Shown: in pieces, positions 1 through 8,909 of the stretch
How the letters are laid out: each line of letters begins with the position of its first letter
How positions within the stretch are numbered: position 1 is the first letter of the stretch
DNA from: Phenylobacterium hankyongense
Lineage (GTDB): Bacteria; Pseudomonadota; Alphaproteobacteria; Caulobacterales; Caulobacteraceae
Direction of reading: 5' to 3'
DNA length: 64,000 nucleotides
Assembly: GCF_003254505.1 (NCBI RefSeq)
Contig: NZ_QFYP01000001.1
Span: forward strand, 666,001-730,000
The notes under the pieces: model-generated
The model's database searches: none
Told to the model about the DNA's origin: nothing
What the model saw: the letters and a program-made list of their open reading frames with translations, nothing else
Program-made: the position numbers and the translations under genes

Positions 1-446
1 ACGGCGTGCTGCGCGACTGGTGGACCGCCGCCGACGCCACCAAGTTCAAGGTCCAGTCCGACCGGCTGGGCGCCCAGTACTCGGCCTTCGAGCCGGTGGC
101 CGGCAGCCACGTCAACGGCCACCTGACCATGGGCGAGAACATCGGCGACATGGGCGGCCTGTCCCTGGCGCTCGACGCCTACCACGCCTCGCTGCATGGC
201 AAGCCGGCGCCGGTGATCGACGGCCTGACCGGCGAGCAGCGGGTGTTCCTCGGCTGGGCGCAGGTGTGGCGCCAGAAGGCCCGCGAGGAGGCGCTGCGCC
301 AGCAGGTGGTCACCGATCCCCACTCGCCGGCCGAGTTCCGGGTGAACGGCACGATCCGCAACGTGGCGGGCTGGTACGACGCCTTCGACGTCAAGCCGGG
401 CGACAAGCTCTACGTCGCGCCCGAGCAGCGGGTGAAGATCTGGTAG
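1..446 (+). CDS. M13 (neprilysin/PepO-like) metallopeptidase, C-terminal fragment
   Basis: The 3' end of a larger gene whose start lies left of the window; the reading frame begins at base 3. The fragment of about 147 residues carries the M13 motif ENIGDMGG, whose Glu is the third zinc ligand and whose Asp supports the catalytic His; the HExxH zinc motif lies upstream and is not visible. It ends in KIW, close to the family's usual aromatic C-terminus, but without the Cys commonly found four residues from the end. M13 enzymes are zinc endopeptidases that in bacteria are usually exported to the periplasm or surface and cleave short peptides. The downstream gene on the opposite strand ends five bases away, so transcription converges here. 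The family call is secure; the substrate is unknown. Confidence 0.9.
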   Translation, partial: GVLRDWWTAADATKFKVQSDRLGAQYSAFEPVAGSHVNGHLTMGENIGDMGGLSLALDAYHASLHGKPAPVIDGLTGEQRVFLGWAQVWRQKAREEALRQQVVTDPHSPAEFRVNGTIRNVAGWYDAFDVKPGDKLYVAPEQRVKIW

Positions 447-450
447 CCGG

Positions 451-687
451 CTAGGCCGACTGCGCCGGCCGGCCGCCGTCCTCGTGGCGGCGGCGGTTGG
501 CGACCATCCGCTCGTGCAGGTCGCAGATCCGCCGGCTGCCGCTCTTCTGGAAGGCGAACGGGAACAGGCCGTGCAGCAGGCAGGCCGCCGCCCCCGCCGC
601 CATGCAGAAGGCGAAGCCCCACGCCGAGCCCAGGTGCTGGAAATAGCTCTCGCCGACGCTCGCCGGGTGTTGCGTGAAGGCCCGCAT
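451..687 (-). CDS. DUF6356 family small membrane protein
   Basis: A 78-residue protein with the pattern I associate with the DUF6356 family: an HPASVGESY-type N-terminus, a single hydrophobic stretch at about residues 23-47 containing a Cys and ending in LFPFAF, then a basic tail with the ERMVANRR segment. It is probably an inner-membrane protein with one or two short helices; no biochemical function is known. It converges with the M13 peptidase gene. The start ATG is the only one that preserves the conserved N-terminus. Confidence 0.75.
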   Translation of the reverse strand: MRAFTQHPASVGESYFQHLGSAWGFAFCMAAGAAACLLHGLFPFAFQKSGSRRICDLHERMVANRRRHEDGGRPAQSA

Positions 688-935
688 CGTGACCGCCCTA
701 TACTCGGAACAACTGGGAACAGGATGCCGCAGCCGGCGGGAAAATCATTGTCCAGATCGAAGCGTCGCCGCGGCCTCGCAGAAGCTGAGGCCTCCGAAAA
801 GCGCTGTCGGGAGAATGGGATTCTCCAACCGCCTTGGCGGGGCTCCCGCCGCCGAATCAGCGCCGCGCCGCCCTGCCCCGTTCTGGCCACGAAGGGCGGC
901 GAGCCTGCCCGACCCAGACACCAGCGGAGGCCTGC

Positions 936-1181
936 ATGAACAGGTTCGGATCCATCGCCGTCGCGGCCGCCCTCCTGGCGGTGGCGGCCAGCGCCCAGGC
1001 CGCCGAGGGCCGCTTCATCCACCCCGCCGACACCAACCACGACGACCGCATCGACAAGGCCGAGTGGGTCGCCTACGGCCTGCCCGCCGCGGACTTCGCC
1101 AAGGCCGATGCGGACCACGACGGCAAGATCAACGGGCCGGAGTTCGTCGCCTACGACCAGGCCCACCGCAAGCCGGGCTAG
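936..1181 (+). CDS. Secreted EF-hand calcium-binding protein
   Basis: An 81-residue protein with a cleavable signal peptide (about residues 1-22, ending AQA-A) and two 12-residue EF-hand loops. Loop 1 is D32-E43 (DTNHDDRIDKAE, Asp instead of the usual Gly at position 6); loop 2 is D58-E69 (DADHDGKINGPE, canonical). Little else remains after cleavage, so it should be a small periplasmic calcium-binding or buffering protein. I chose the ATG at 936 over upstream in-frame codons because a GGAGG sits just before it (926-930) and the signal peptide begins there. Its stop codon overlaps that of the convergent NUDIX gene by four bases. Confidence 0.85.
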   Translation: MNRFGSIAVAAALLAVAASAQAAEGRFIHPADTNHDDRIDKAEWVAYGLPAADFAKADADHDGKINGPEFVAYDQAHRKPG

Positions 1182-1645
1182 CCCTCGGCGATCCGGCGCA
1201 GCGCCTCCTCGAGGATCGGCCGCTGGCCCTTGTGGATGCGCGCCCGCGCCTCCTCGGCGGTGAAGTAGGCGGCCTGGTCGACCTCCGGGAACGCCTGCAT
1301 CCGCCCCGAGCCCTTCGGCCACTCCAGCTCGAAGGTGTTGCTGCGCAGGGCGGTGAGGTCGAGGTCGGCCTCGACCAGCCAGGCGTGGACCCACTTGCCG
1401 CCCGGCGTCCGACAGGGGGTAAGCTCGACGAAGTCGCCGGCGACCGGCTGGCCGACCTCCTCCGCGAACTCGCGGACGGCGGCGGCGCGGTTGTCCTCGT
1501 CGGCCTCCACCAGGCCCTTGGGGATCGACCAGGCGGCGGCGTCCTTGCCGCGCCAGAACGGGCCGCCAGGATGGACCAGCAGGACCTGCGGCCCCTCGGC
1601 GCCGCGCCGCCAGACCAGCACGCCGGCGCTGACCGGCGCAGACAT
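1178..1645 (-). CDS. NUDIX hydrolase
   Basis: A 155-residue protein with a perfect NUDIX box at residues 44-66: G, five residues, E, seven residues, then REFAEEVGQ. NUDIX proteins hydrolyse a nucleoside diphosphate linked to another moiety, using Mg2+ bound by the Glu cluster. The surrounding sequence (VLVWRRG, IPKGLVEADE, W-rich middle) resembles the small bacterial type often annotated as MutT- or Ap4A-hydrolase-like, but nothing fixes the substrate. The start ATG overlaps the stop of the upstream LOG-family gene (TGATG), so the two are translationally coupled. The coupling suggests joint nucleotide or nucleoside-monophosphate salvage or clean-up, which is an inference. Confidence 0.88.
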   Translation of the reverse strand: MSAPVSAGVLVWRRGAEGPQVLLVHPGGPFWRGKDAAAWSIPKGLVEADEDNRAAAVREFAEEVGQPVAGDFVELTPCRTPGGKWVHAWLVEADLDLTALRSNTFELEWPKGSGRMQAFPEVDQAAYFTAEEARARIHKGQRPILEEALRRIAEG

Positions 1646-2478
1646 CAGCCGAGCCGCTCCGGCGCAGGGCCGGCCGGCGGCGGGGCGTCGCGCAGGGCGC
1701 CGCCGCTGGGCGCGTCGACCTTCAAGCCGGCCTCGATCAGCGTCGACCACAGCCCCTGCGGCGTCTCGGCGAAGCGGAACAGCTCCAGGTCGGCGCGCTC
1801 CACCATGCCGGCCTCGACCAGGGCGTCGAAGTTGATCACCGCGCGCCAGTAGGTCTCGTCGAACAGCACCACCGGGATCGCAGCCATGCGGCCGGTCTGG
1901 CGCAGGGTGAGGATCTCGAACAGCTCGTCGAAGGTGCCGAACCCGCCGGGGAAGGCCACCAGGGCGTTCGCGCGCATGGCGAAGTGCATCTTGCGCATGG
2001 CGAAGTAGTGGAACCGCAGGGTGAGCTCGGGGGTGGAGAAGGCGTTCGGCTCCTGCTCGTGCGGCAGGCGGATGTTCAGGCCGATCGATGGCGCGCCGGC
2101 CTCCGCCGCGCCGCGGTTGGCGGCCTCCATGATCCCCGGCCCGCCGCCGGTGACGATGACGTTGTCGCGGGTCGCCCCGTCGTCCAGCAGCGCGCCGCCG
2201 CGGCGCGAGGCCAGGGCCGCGAACTCACGCGCCGCGGCGTACCACTGCGGCTGGCGCCCGGGTCCGTCCTCGCGCACGCGGGCGCTGCCGAACACCACCA
2301 GGGTGGAGCGCACGCCCCAGGTCCGAAGCGCCTCGTCGGCCTTCGAGAACTCCAGCAGGAAGCGCGCGCCGCGCATGGAGTCGCCGAGCAGGAAGTCCTG
2401 GTCCAGGGCCGCCAGCCGAAAGGACGGCGAGTCGAGCTGGGCGGCGTTGTCGGCCGGGTCGGAGTTGGCTGCGGACAT
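1645..2478 (-). CDS. LOG family protein (TIGR00730-type nucleotide phosphoribohydrolase)
   Basis: A 277-residue Rossmann-fold protein with both LOG signatures: GGGPGIMEAANRG at about 111-123 and PGGFGTFDE at about 177-185. LOG proteins cleave the N-glycosidic bond of nucleoside 5'-monophosphates (cytokinin ribotides in plants and some bacteria, AMP in others). It has an N-terminal extension of about 50 residues compared with the short plant-type enzymes, as is common for the longer proteobacterial group. The first gene of a two-gene operon with the NUDIX gene, with a TGATG junction. The start at 2478 gives MSAANSD; no better start is visible. Cytokinin production is possible but not shown. 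Confidence 0.9.
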   Translation of the reverse strand: MSAANSDPADNAAQLDSPSFRLAALDQDFLLGDSMRGARFLLEFSKADEALRTWGVRSTLVVFGSARVREDGPGRQPQWYAAAREFAALASRRGGALLDDGATRDNVIVTGGGPGIMEAANRGAAEAGAPSIGLNIRLPHEQEPNAFSTPELTLRFHYFAMRKMHFAMRANALVAFPGGFGTFDELFEILTLRQTGRMAAIPVVLFDETYWRAVINFDALVEAGMVERADLELFRFAETPQGLWSTLIEAGLKVDAPSGGALRDAPPPAGPAPERLG

Positions 2479-2546
2479 CGTCTCGGGCTCCCGCGGGCGG
2501 CGCGTCAGCCCGCTGCCTAGCGCGGAAAGGCCTCGGCCACGAGCCC

Positions 2547-4505
2547 TCAGGCCGAGAGGGCGAGCCGGCGCCGGCTCGGCGCGGCGATGGCGTAGATCGG
2601 CACGGCGGCGCGGAACAGCCGGTCGATCTCGGTGCGCGCCGCGGCCTCGGCGGCGTACAGGGCGCGCAGCTGGCCGGCCCGGGTCACCACCTCGGGCGGC
2701 GCGATCTCCTCCGGCGTGAGGAACAGGCCGAGGCGCCGCGCCAGTCGCCCCAGGTCCGCCCGCGAGGTGAGCATGGAGAGGGGAATAGCCAAGGCGAGGC
2801 CGAGGCTGACCGGCGCCGTCCAGGCGAGCAGCGCCGGGTCGAGGCGCCAAGCCGTCGCCGCCCAGGCGAGGCCCAGCAGGGTGTGGACGCCGTGACGGGT
2901 CAGCGCGTCCCGGAACGTCAGGCGGCCGTCGTCGCGGTCCTGCGCCGCCCAGCCGGAATGGCGACCGCGCAGCACCTCGATCACCGCCCGGGTCTGCATC
3001 AGCATCAGCACCGGCGCCATCAGGGCCGACAGCACGATCTCGGCGGCGACGCCGAGCCCCAGCCGGAGGCCGCCGGCGTGGGCGCGCCGGGCCCGGGCGC
3101 TGCGCACCGCCAGCAGGCCGCCGAGCAGCTTCGGCGCCAGCAGCAGGGCCATGGTGAGGCCGAACAGGGCCGCCGCCAGCGGCACGTCGACCACGTGCTC
3201 GGCCTCCTGCTGCTGCGCCCAGATCACCGCGCCGAGCCCCAGGAAGCCCAGCCACAGCGGGGCGTTGAGATAGGCCAGGATGCCGCGCGCCAGGTGCAGT
3301 CGGCTGACCCAGTGCAGGCCGCGGGCCGGCAGCACGGCGCTGTGCTGCAGGTTGCCCTGGCACCAGCGGCGATCGCGCACCGCCATGTCGATCAGCGACG
3401 GCGGGGTCTCCTCGAAGCTGCCCGCCAGGGCCGGCGCCATCCGCACCGCCCAGCCGCCGCGGCGCAGCAGGGCGGCCTCGACGAAGTCGTGGCTCATGAT
3501 GTGGCCGCTGAACGCCCCCTCGCCGTCGATATGCGGCAGGCCGGCGCAGGCGGCGAAGGCCCGCGTCCGCAGGATGGCGTTGTGGCCCCAGTAGTTGCCC
3601 TCGTCGCCCGACCACCAGGCCTGGCCCTGCGCGATCAGCGGTCCGTAGATGCGGCCGGCGAACTGCTGCAGGCGGCCGAACAGGGTGGCGGCGCCGACGA
3701 TGGTCGGCAGGGTCTGGATCAGCCCGACCTTGGGGTCGCGCTCCATCGCCGCGGTGAGGCGCACGATGGTGTCGCCGCTCATCAGGCTGTCGGCGTCGAG
3801 GATGATCATCGACTCGTAGCCGGCCCCGAACTTCGCCACCCAGTCGGCGATGTTGCCGGCCTTGCGGTCGAGGTTGAGGGCCCGGCGGCGGTAGAAGATC
3901 CGGTCGGCGGCCTGCAGCCGTAACCGCAGTCGCAGGACGCCGGTGACCTCGCGCTGGGCGATCGTCCCGTCACGCGTGTCGGACAGCACGAAGATGTCGT
4001 AGAGCTCGGCGACGCCGCGCGCCTCCAGGTCCTCGTAGATCGCCTGCACTCCCGCCAGGATGCGGCCGGGATCCTCGTTGTAGGTCGGCATCAGGAGCGC
4101 GGTGCGGGTGAAGATGATCGGCTGCGGCCGCCAGGGTTCCAGGTCGCGGGCCCGCCAGATCAGCCAGAAGCCCGCCACCGCGCTGGCGAAGGCGAAGGCC
4201 ACGAAGGCGAACAGCAGCGGGAACAGCCCCAGCATGACCCGGTCGGCCAGCGTGAAGCCGCCCGGATCCAGCAGGCGGGCCATCACCGCGGTGGCGCCCC
4301 AGGTGGAGGCCGCGGTGAAGCCGATCATCGCCAGCCGCGGCCCGCCGCCGTGCCCTGTCAGCCGCCCCTGCGGCCGGGCCGGGGCGTCCGCGCCCAGGCT
4401 CTGGACCGGCATCTCCAGCGGCCGGCGCGGCGGCAGGGTGCGCAACGCCGGGCTGGGCCGGGACTTCCAGGTCGGGACGGCGGAACGGGGGGTCACGCGG
4501 ACCAT
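2547..4505 (-). CDS. mdoH: Glucans biosynthesis glucosyltransferase MdoH (OpgH)
   Basis: A 652-residue multi-pass inner-membrane GT2 enzyme that polymerises beta-1,2-linked glucose from UDP-glucose for osmoregulated periplasmic glucans. Visible features: two N-terminal membrane helices (about 55-75 and 90-115), the glycosyltransferase start YNED (about 142), the Asp motifs SDTRD (about 175) and DADS (about 237), HDF (about 339) and the product-binding RRWCQGN (about 379), then several C-terminal helices. The start at 4505 (MVRVTPR) overlaps the end of mdoG by 13 bases and gives translational coupling; an internal ATG at 4412 (MPVQSL) is an alternative. Gene order mdoG-mdoH matches the enterobacterial operon. 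Confidence 0.92.
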   Translation of the reverse strand: MVRVTPRSAVPTWKSRPSPALRTLPPRRPLEMPVQSLGADAPARPQGRLTGHGGGPRLAMIGFTAASTWGATAVMARLLDPGGFTLADRVMLGLFPLLFAFVAFAFASAVAGFWLIWRARDLEPWRPQPIIFTRTALLMPTYNEDPGRILAGVQAIYEDLEARGVAELYDIFVLSDTRDGTIAQREVTGVLRLRLRLQAADRIFYRRRALNLDRKAGNIADWVAKFGAGYESMIILDADSLMSGDTIVRLTAAMERDPKVGLIQTLPTIVGAATLFGRLQQFAGRIYGPLIAQGQAWWSGDEGNYWGHNAILRTRAFAACAGLPHIDGEGAFSGHIMSHDFVEAALLRRGGWAVRMAPALAGSFEETPPSLIDMAVRDRRWCQGNLQHSAVLPARGLHWVSRLHLARGILAYLNAPLWLGFLGLGAVIWAQQQEAEHVVDVPLAAALFGLTMALLLAPKLLGGLLAVRSARARRAHAGGLRLGLGVAAEIVLSALMAPVLMLMQTRAVIEVLRGRHSGWAAQDRDDGRLTFRDALTRHGVHTLLGLAWAATAWRLDPALLAWTAPVSLGLALAIPLSMLTSRADLGRLARRLGLFLTPEEIAPPEVVTRAGQLRALYAAEAAARTEIDRLFRAAVPIYAIAAPSRRRLALSA

Positions 4506-6010
4506 CGGTAGAGCCAGGCCTCCGAGCAGGGGGTTCCGGATTTCAGCAGCACCGCGCGCAGGTCGGTGCGGGGGCCGGCGGGCTCGAGCTCGAAGCTCAG
4601 CCGCGCGCCGCCGGTCTGCGGATTGGGGTGCAGCACCACCTCCCGCAACTGGCCCGAGGAGGTCGTCGCCTGGACGGTGAGGCCCTCGACCGAAACGCCG
4701 CGGGGCAGGTCGTAATCCACCACGAACCGTCGGCGGCCGGCGACGACGCCCGCTCCCGACCGGGTCCGGACCACACGGGCCAGCACGCCGGGCGGCGCCG
4801 GCGGACCCCAGTGCAGGCGGTAGGCGAAGGTCGCGGGCGTCCCGGCGCGCAGCGGCGCGGCGGGCGTCCAGAAGGCGGCGATGTTGTCCTCGGTCTCGGT
4901 GTTCGACGGCAGCTCCACCAGCCGCACCTCGCCCGCCCCCCAGTCGCCGCACGGTTCCACCCACAGGCTCGGGCGCTGCTCGTAGTGCGCCTCCAGGTCC
5001 TGGTAGGCTTCGAACCGCTGCTCGCGTTGCTGCAGGCCGAAGCCCTGTGCGGTCCGGGCCGGGATGGCGCTGGTCTGCACCGCGGCCGGATTGACGAGCG
5101 GCCGCCAGGCGCGCGCGCCGCCGGCCTCGGCGACCGCGAGGCCGTCGGAGTCGTGGACCTGTGGGCGGAAGTCGTCGAACCGCCGGCCGCCGTCGCCGGA
5201 GAACAGGAACATGCTGGTGAGCGGCGCGATGCCGGCGTTGGCGATCGCCCGGCGCGGGAAGATCCGCGCCGTGACGTCGAAGGTGGTGGTGTCGCCGGGC
5301 GTGATCACGAACCGGAAGGCGCCGGCGCAGCTTTGGCTATCCATGAGCGCCAGGACGGTCAGGCTCCTGGCGCCGGCGCCCGGCCGCTCGATCCAGAAGG
5401 CGCGGAAGGCCGGGAACTCCTCGGCCTCTCCCGTCCCGATCGCCAGCCCGCGGCCCGAGAGCCCATAGAGCATGCCCCGCGCCACCGCCCGGAAGTAGGT
5501 GGCGCCCAGGAAGACGGCGACCTCGTCGAAATACGACGCGCGGTTGATAGGTGCGTGGATGCGGAAGCCGGCGAAGCCGAGGCTCGGCGGCAGGCCCGTC
5601 GGCGCGCCGTGCTTGAAGACGAACTGGTCCGAAGAATAGGCGATCGGCGTGACCTGGCCGTCATGCAGCTCGTAGAGGTCCACCCGGTCGTGGAACAGGC
5701 CGCCGCGATGGAAAAACTGCAGCTGGAAGGGCAGCCGCTCGGCCTTCCACAGCGCCCGGGCGGGATCGAAGCGGATGTCGCGGTAGGCGTCGTAGTCGAG
5801 CTTGCCCAGGACCGGCGGCAGGTCGGGCGCCGGGGCGCGGTAGGGCTGGCGGGCGAGATCCTGGGCGAGCGCCTGCACGGCGTCGTCGCCGAACGGCCGC
5901 GGCGCCGCGGCCGCGACGCCTGCCGCCGCGACCAACGGCAGGGCGGCGATCACCTGGCGGCGGCTGGGAAGATCAGAAGTCCGCTTGCTCAGAGGCAGTC
6001 CTCGGGGCAC
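4493..6010 (-). CDS. mdoG: Glucan biosynthesis protein MdoG/OpgD family (periplasmic)
   Basis: A 505-residue periplasmic protein of the OpgG/OpgD family, needed for branching or release of osmoregulated periplasmic glucans made by MdoH. The N-terminus has a twin-arginine motif (SRRQVI, Arg 17-18) followed by a hydrophobic Ala-rich stretch, so export is probably by Tat; that is the pattern of OpgD rather than of Sec-exported OpgG. Typical family segments are present, including PFQLQFFHRG, IAYSSDQFVF, GFAGFRIHAPIN, ATYFRAVARG and EFPAFRAFWIERP. It is the first gene of the mdoGH operon. An upstream promoter should lie in 6011-6185, but I see no clear consensus there. Confidence 0.92.
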   Translation of the reverse strand: MPRGLPLSKRTSDLPSRRQVIAALPLVAAAGVAAAAPRPFGDDAVQALAQDLARQPYRAPAPDLPPVLGKLDYDAYRDIRFDPARALWKAERLPFQLQFFHRGGLFHDRVDLYELHDGQVTPIAYSSDQFVFKHGAPTGLPPSLGFAGFRIHAPINRASYFDEVAVFLGATYFRAVARGMLYGLSGRGLAIGTGEAEEFPAFRAFWIERPGAGARSLTVLALMDSQSCAGAFRFVITPGDTTTFDVTARIFPRRAIANAGIAPLTSMFLFSGDGGRRFDDFRPQVHDSDGLAVAEAGGARAWRPLVNPAAVQTSAIPARTAQGFGLQQREQRFEAYQDLEAHYEQRPSLWVEPCGDWGAGEVRLVELPSNTETEDNIAAFWTPAAPLRAGTPATFAYRLHWGPPAPPGVLARVVRTRSGAGVVAGRRRFVVDYDLPRGVSVEGLTVQATTSSGQLREVVLHPNPQTGGARLSFELEPAGPRTDLRAVLLKSGTPCSEAWLYRWSA

Positions 6011-6185
6011 GCGTCTTCCGGCAGGCTGGGGGACGTCGCGCGATCAGACCGATTTCATCGTGGTTGGGGCGAAAGCAAGGCAAGGCCGCGGTCCTATGAC
6101 GGCGGCGGCCGAAAATCGCCGGATCGGGTCGCGTGCGGGCGCCCGCCGGCTGTGGCGCCCGATAGGGACGCAGGTCGGCCGAGGT

Positions 6186-6386
6186 CTAGTGCGACAGCAC
6201 CCACTGGGAGACGTAGGCCTGGGCCTTGCGGGCCAGGACCGGCGGTCCCGAGAAGTAGAACTCGCTGCCGAACCAGCTGCGCTGCTCGCGCCAGGCCAGC
6301 GGGCCGGTGTCCTCGGTCTCCAGGATCTTGCGCAGTTCGTCCCGCTTGGCGGTCGGAACGAAGGCGACGTAGGTAGCATCAGGCAT
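6186..6386 (-). CDS. Small hypothetical protein (66 aa)
   Basis: A 66-residue open frame starting MPDATYVAFVP and ending WVLSH. It has a balanced amino-acid composition with no membrane segment, and a pattern (beta strand, Lys/Arg/Glu helix, WFGSEFYFSGP) that looks like a compact alpha/beta protein rather than a chance frame. I do not recognise the family. The ATG at 6386 is preferred over the much longer upstream frame, whose extra N-terminus is a shadow of the divergent gene at 6520. The ribosome site is weak. A real gene is likely but not proved. Confidence 0.55.
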   Translation of the reverse strand: MPDATYVAFVPTAKRDELRKILETEDTGPLAWREQRSWFGSEFYFSGPPVLARKAQAYVSQWVLSH

Positions 6387-6519
6387 CGCATTCACTCGCT
6401 TGGCGCCCCTGCGCCTAGGAGAGGTGAGTCGGCCCTTCTGCATAGTTAACGCAGCCGCCCGCGAACGCTTTGTCCCCAATGGCGTTGATTCCGGATACCG
6501 CCAGACCCAGGGAGCCCAG

Positions 6520-6828
6520 ATGCCGGAATTCGAGATTCTCGGCTGCCACGCCAACCGCGCCGGGCACGCCGGCGTCACGCTCAGGCACGTGCCCAGCGGC
6601 GCGACGGTGTCGGTCCACCAGATCCCCTTCGAGCACGACTACGGCGAAACGGTCGGCCAGGAGTGCCAGCGCATCCGCCTGGCCGGCGCGGAGATCGCCA
6701 AGCGCGCGGTCGAGTTCCTCACCGAACGGCAGCCGCAGGACCCCGGGCCGGAAGCCTCGACGCCGAGCGCGGCCCCCAACGCCGACGAACCCCCCAACGC
6801 CTTCGGTCAGCCCCTCGACGCGGAGTGA
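6520..6828 (+). CDS. Hypothetical protein (102 aa) with Pro-rich tail
   Basis: Residues 1-66 form a compact domain ([45 protein letters not shown]), followed by a low-complexity Pro/Ala/Asn tail. I do not recognise the family. The ATG at 6520 follows a GGGAG at 6510-6514; upstream in-frame codons lack such a site and run into sequence shared with the divergent small gene. It lies 10 bases from the end of the convergent alanine dehydrogenase gene. Probably cytoplasmic, function unknown. Confidence 0.6.
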   Translation: MPEFEILGCHANRAGHAGVTLRHVPSGATVSVHQIPFEHDYGETVGQECQRIRLAGAEIAKRAVEFLTERQPQDPGPEASTPSAAPNADEPPNAFGQPLDAE

Positions 6829-6837
6829 CGCCGGCCC

Positions 6838-7926
<1,089 letters not shown>

Positions 7927-8057
7927 GTGCAGCCTCCAGAAGCGTGAAGGCGCAAGGGTAGGACCGATCGCCTGCAAGGAGGCTTCATTCTCCGGACCCG
8001 CCGAGCTAGACTTGACGGAATCCTGCATCTGTCGGCCGGCAAACAGAAGAAACCGCG

Positions 8058-8522
8058 ATGAGGCTCGATCGCACCGACTGGATCCTCCTGAGGGCGCTGC
8101 AGCGGGACGGCCGCGCCACCAACGTCGAGCTGTCGCAGCAGGCCAACCTTTCGGAGTCCAGTTGCCTGCGCCGCGTGCGACGGCTGGAGGCCGGCGGCGC
8201 CATCGAGCGCTACGCCGCGATCGTCAGCCAGCAGGCGGTGGGCCTGCCGCTGAACATCTTCGTCACCATCACCCTGGAGTCCCAGTCCGAGGCGGCGCTC
8301 AAGGCCTTCGAGCGCGAGATCGCCGCCACGCCGGAGGTGATGGAATGCTACCTGATGACCGGCTCGGCCGACTATCTGGTGCGCATCGTGGCGCGCGACG
8401 TCGACGACCTGGAACGCATCCACTCCACCCGCCTGACGCGCTTGGCCGGCGTCGCGCGGGTGACGTCGTCCATCGCCATGCGCCAGGTGGTGCGGCGCAC
8501 CGACCTTCCGACCGGTCCCTGA
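8058..8522 (+). CDS. Lrp/AsnC family transcriptional regulator (probable AldR-like)
   Basis: A 154-residue protein with an N-terminal AsnC-type winged helix-turn-helix (LDRTDWILLRALQRDGR, then NVELSQQANLSESSCLRRVRRLE) and a C-terminal RAM/ACT-like effector domain (about 65-150; MECYLMTGSADYLVRI). Lrp-family proteins form octamers that bind amino acids and control their metabolism. The divergent ald gene makes alanine-responsive control of ald the most likely role, which is inference from context. The shared intergenic region is 7927-8057. Its 3' end converges on the next gene with only ten bases between the two stop codons. Confidence 0.9.
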   Translation: MRLDRTDWILLRALQRDGRATNVELSQQANLSESSCLRRVRRLEAGGAIERYAAIVSQQAVGLPLNIFVTITLESQSEAALKAFEREIAATPEVMECYLMTGSADYLVRIVARDVDDLERIHSTRLTRLAGVARVTSSIAMRQVVRRTDLPTGP

Positions 8523-8532
8523 CCGCGGGTCT

Positions 8533-8820
8533 TCAGGGCTTCGGCGTCGGGGCGCCGGGCCGGGCGGGCGCCTTCGGCAGCTTGTCCAGCGCCGCCTTGC
8601 ACGCCGGCGTCACCTTGGTCGGATTCTGATCCAGGCAGGCGCGCCCGGCGCGGCCGGTCTGGCCGCCGCAGATCGTCTGCATGTCGGCCGCGCAGAGTTT
8701 GGTGACCTCGGCGCGAACGGCGAGCTGTTCCGGCGTCTCGGGGCCGTGCGGCGCGTCCTGCGCACTCGCCAGGCCAGGGCCGGCCAGGGCCGCGAGCAAT
8801 ACCAGCATGCCGATCTTCAT
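8533..8820 (-). CDS. Secreted Cys-containing small protein
   Basis: A 95-residue protein with a signal peptide (about 1-20, ending ASA-Q), a short four-Cys domain (KLCAADMQTIC, RACLDQNP, PACKAAL) and a Pro/Lys-rich C-terminus. The Cys spacing resembles the Cys-rich GLG1-like repeat (an Arg-x-CL step followed by C..AL) found in small periplasmic proteins, with the Cys residues probably paired in disulfides. Function unknown. It lies just downstream of the TonB-receptor gene on the same strand (89-base gap), so it may be co-transcribed with the receptor. A GGAGAT ribosome site precedes the ATG. Confidence 0.7.
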   Translation of the reverse strand: MKIGMLVLLAALAGPGLASAQDAPHGPETPEQLAVRAEVTKLCAADMQTICGGQTGRAGRACLDQNPTKVTPACKAALDKLPKAPARPGAPTPKP

Positions 8821-8909
8821 TCGGATCTCCTTTGGGTCGAGGGGTGCGAGCCCGGCCGCGTCAGGCGTCCCTCGCCCGACGCAGCCAGCGCTCCGGCGCG
8901 GGTCGTCCG

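Noticed and set aside
707..720. Possible LexA box (GAAC...GAAC) near the DUF6356 gene
   Set aside because: The two GAAC half-sites are six bases apart; the alphaproteobacterial LexA site needs seven (GAAC-N7-GAAC).
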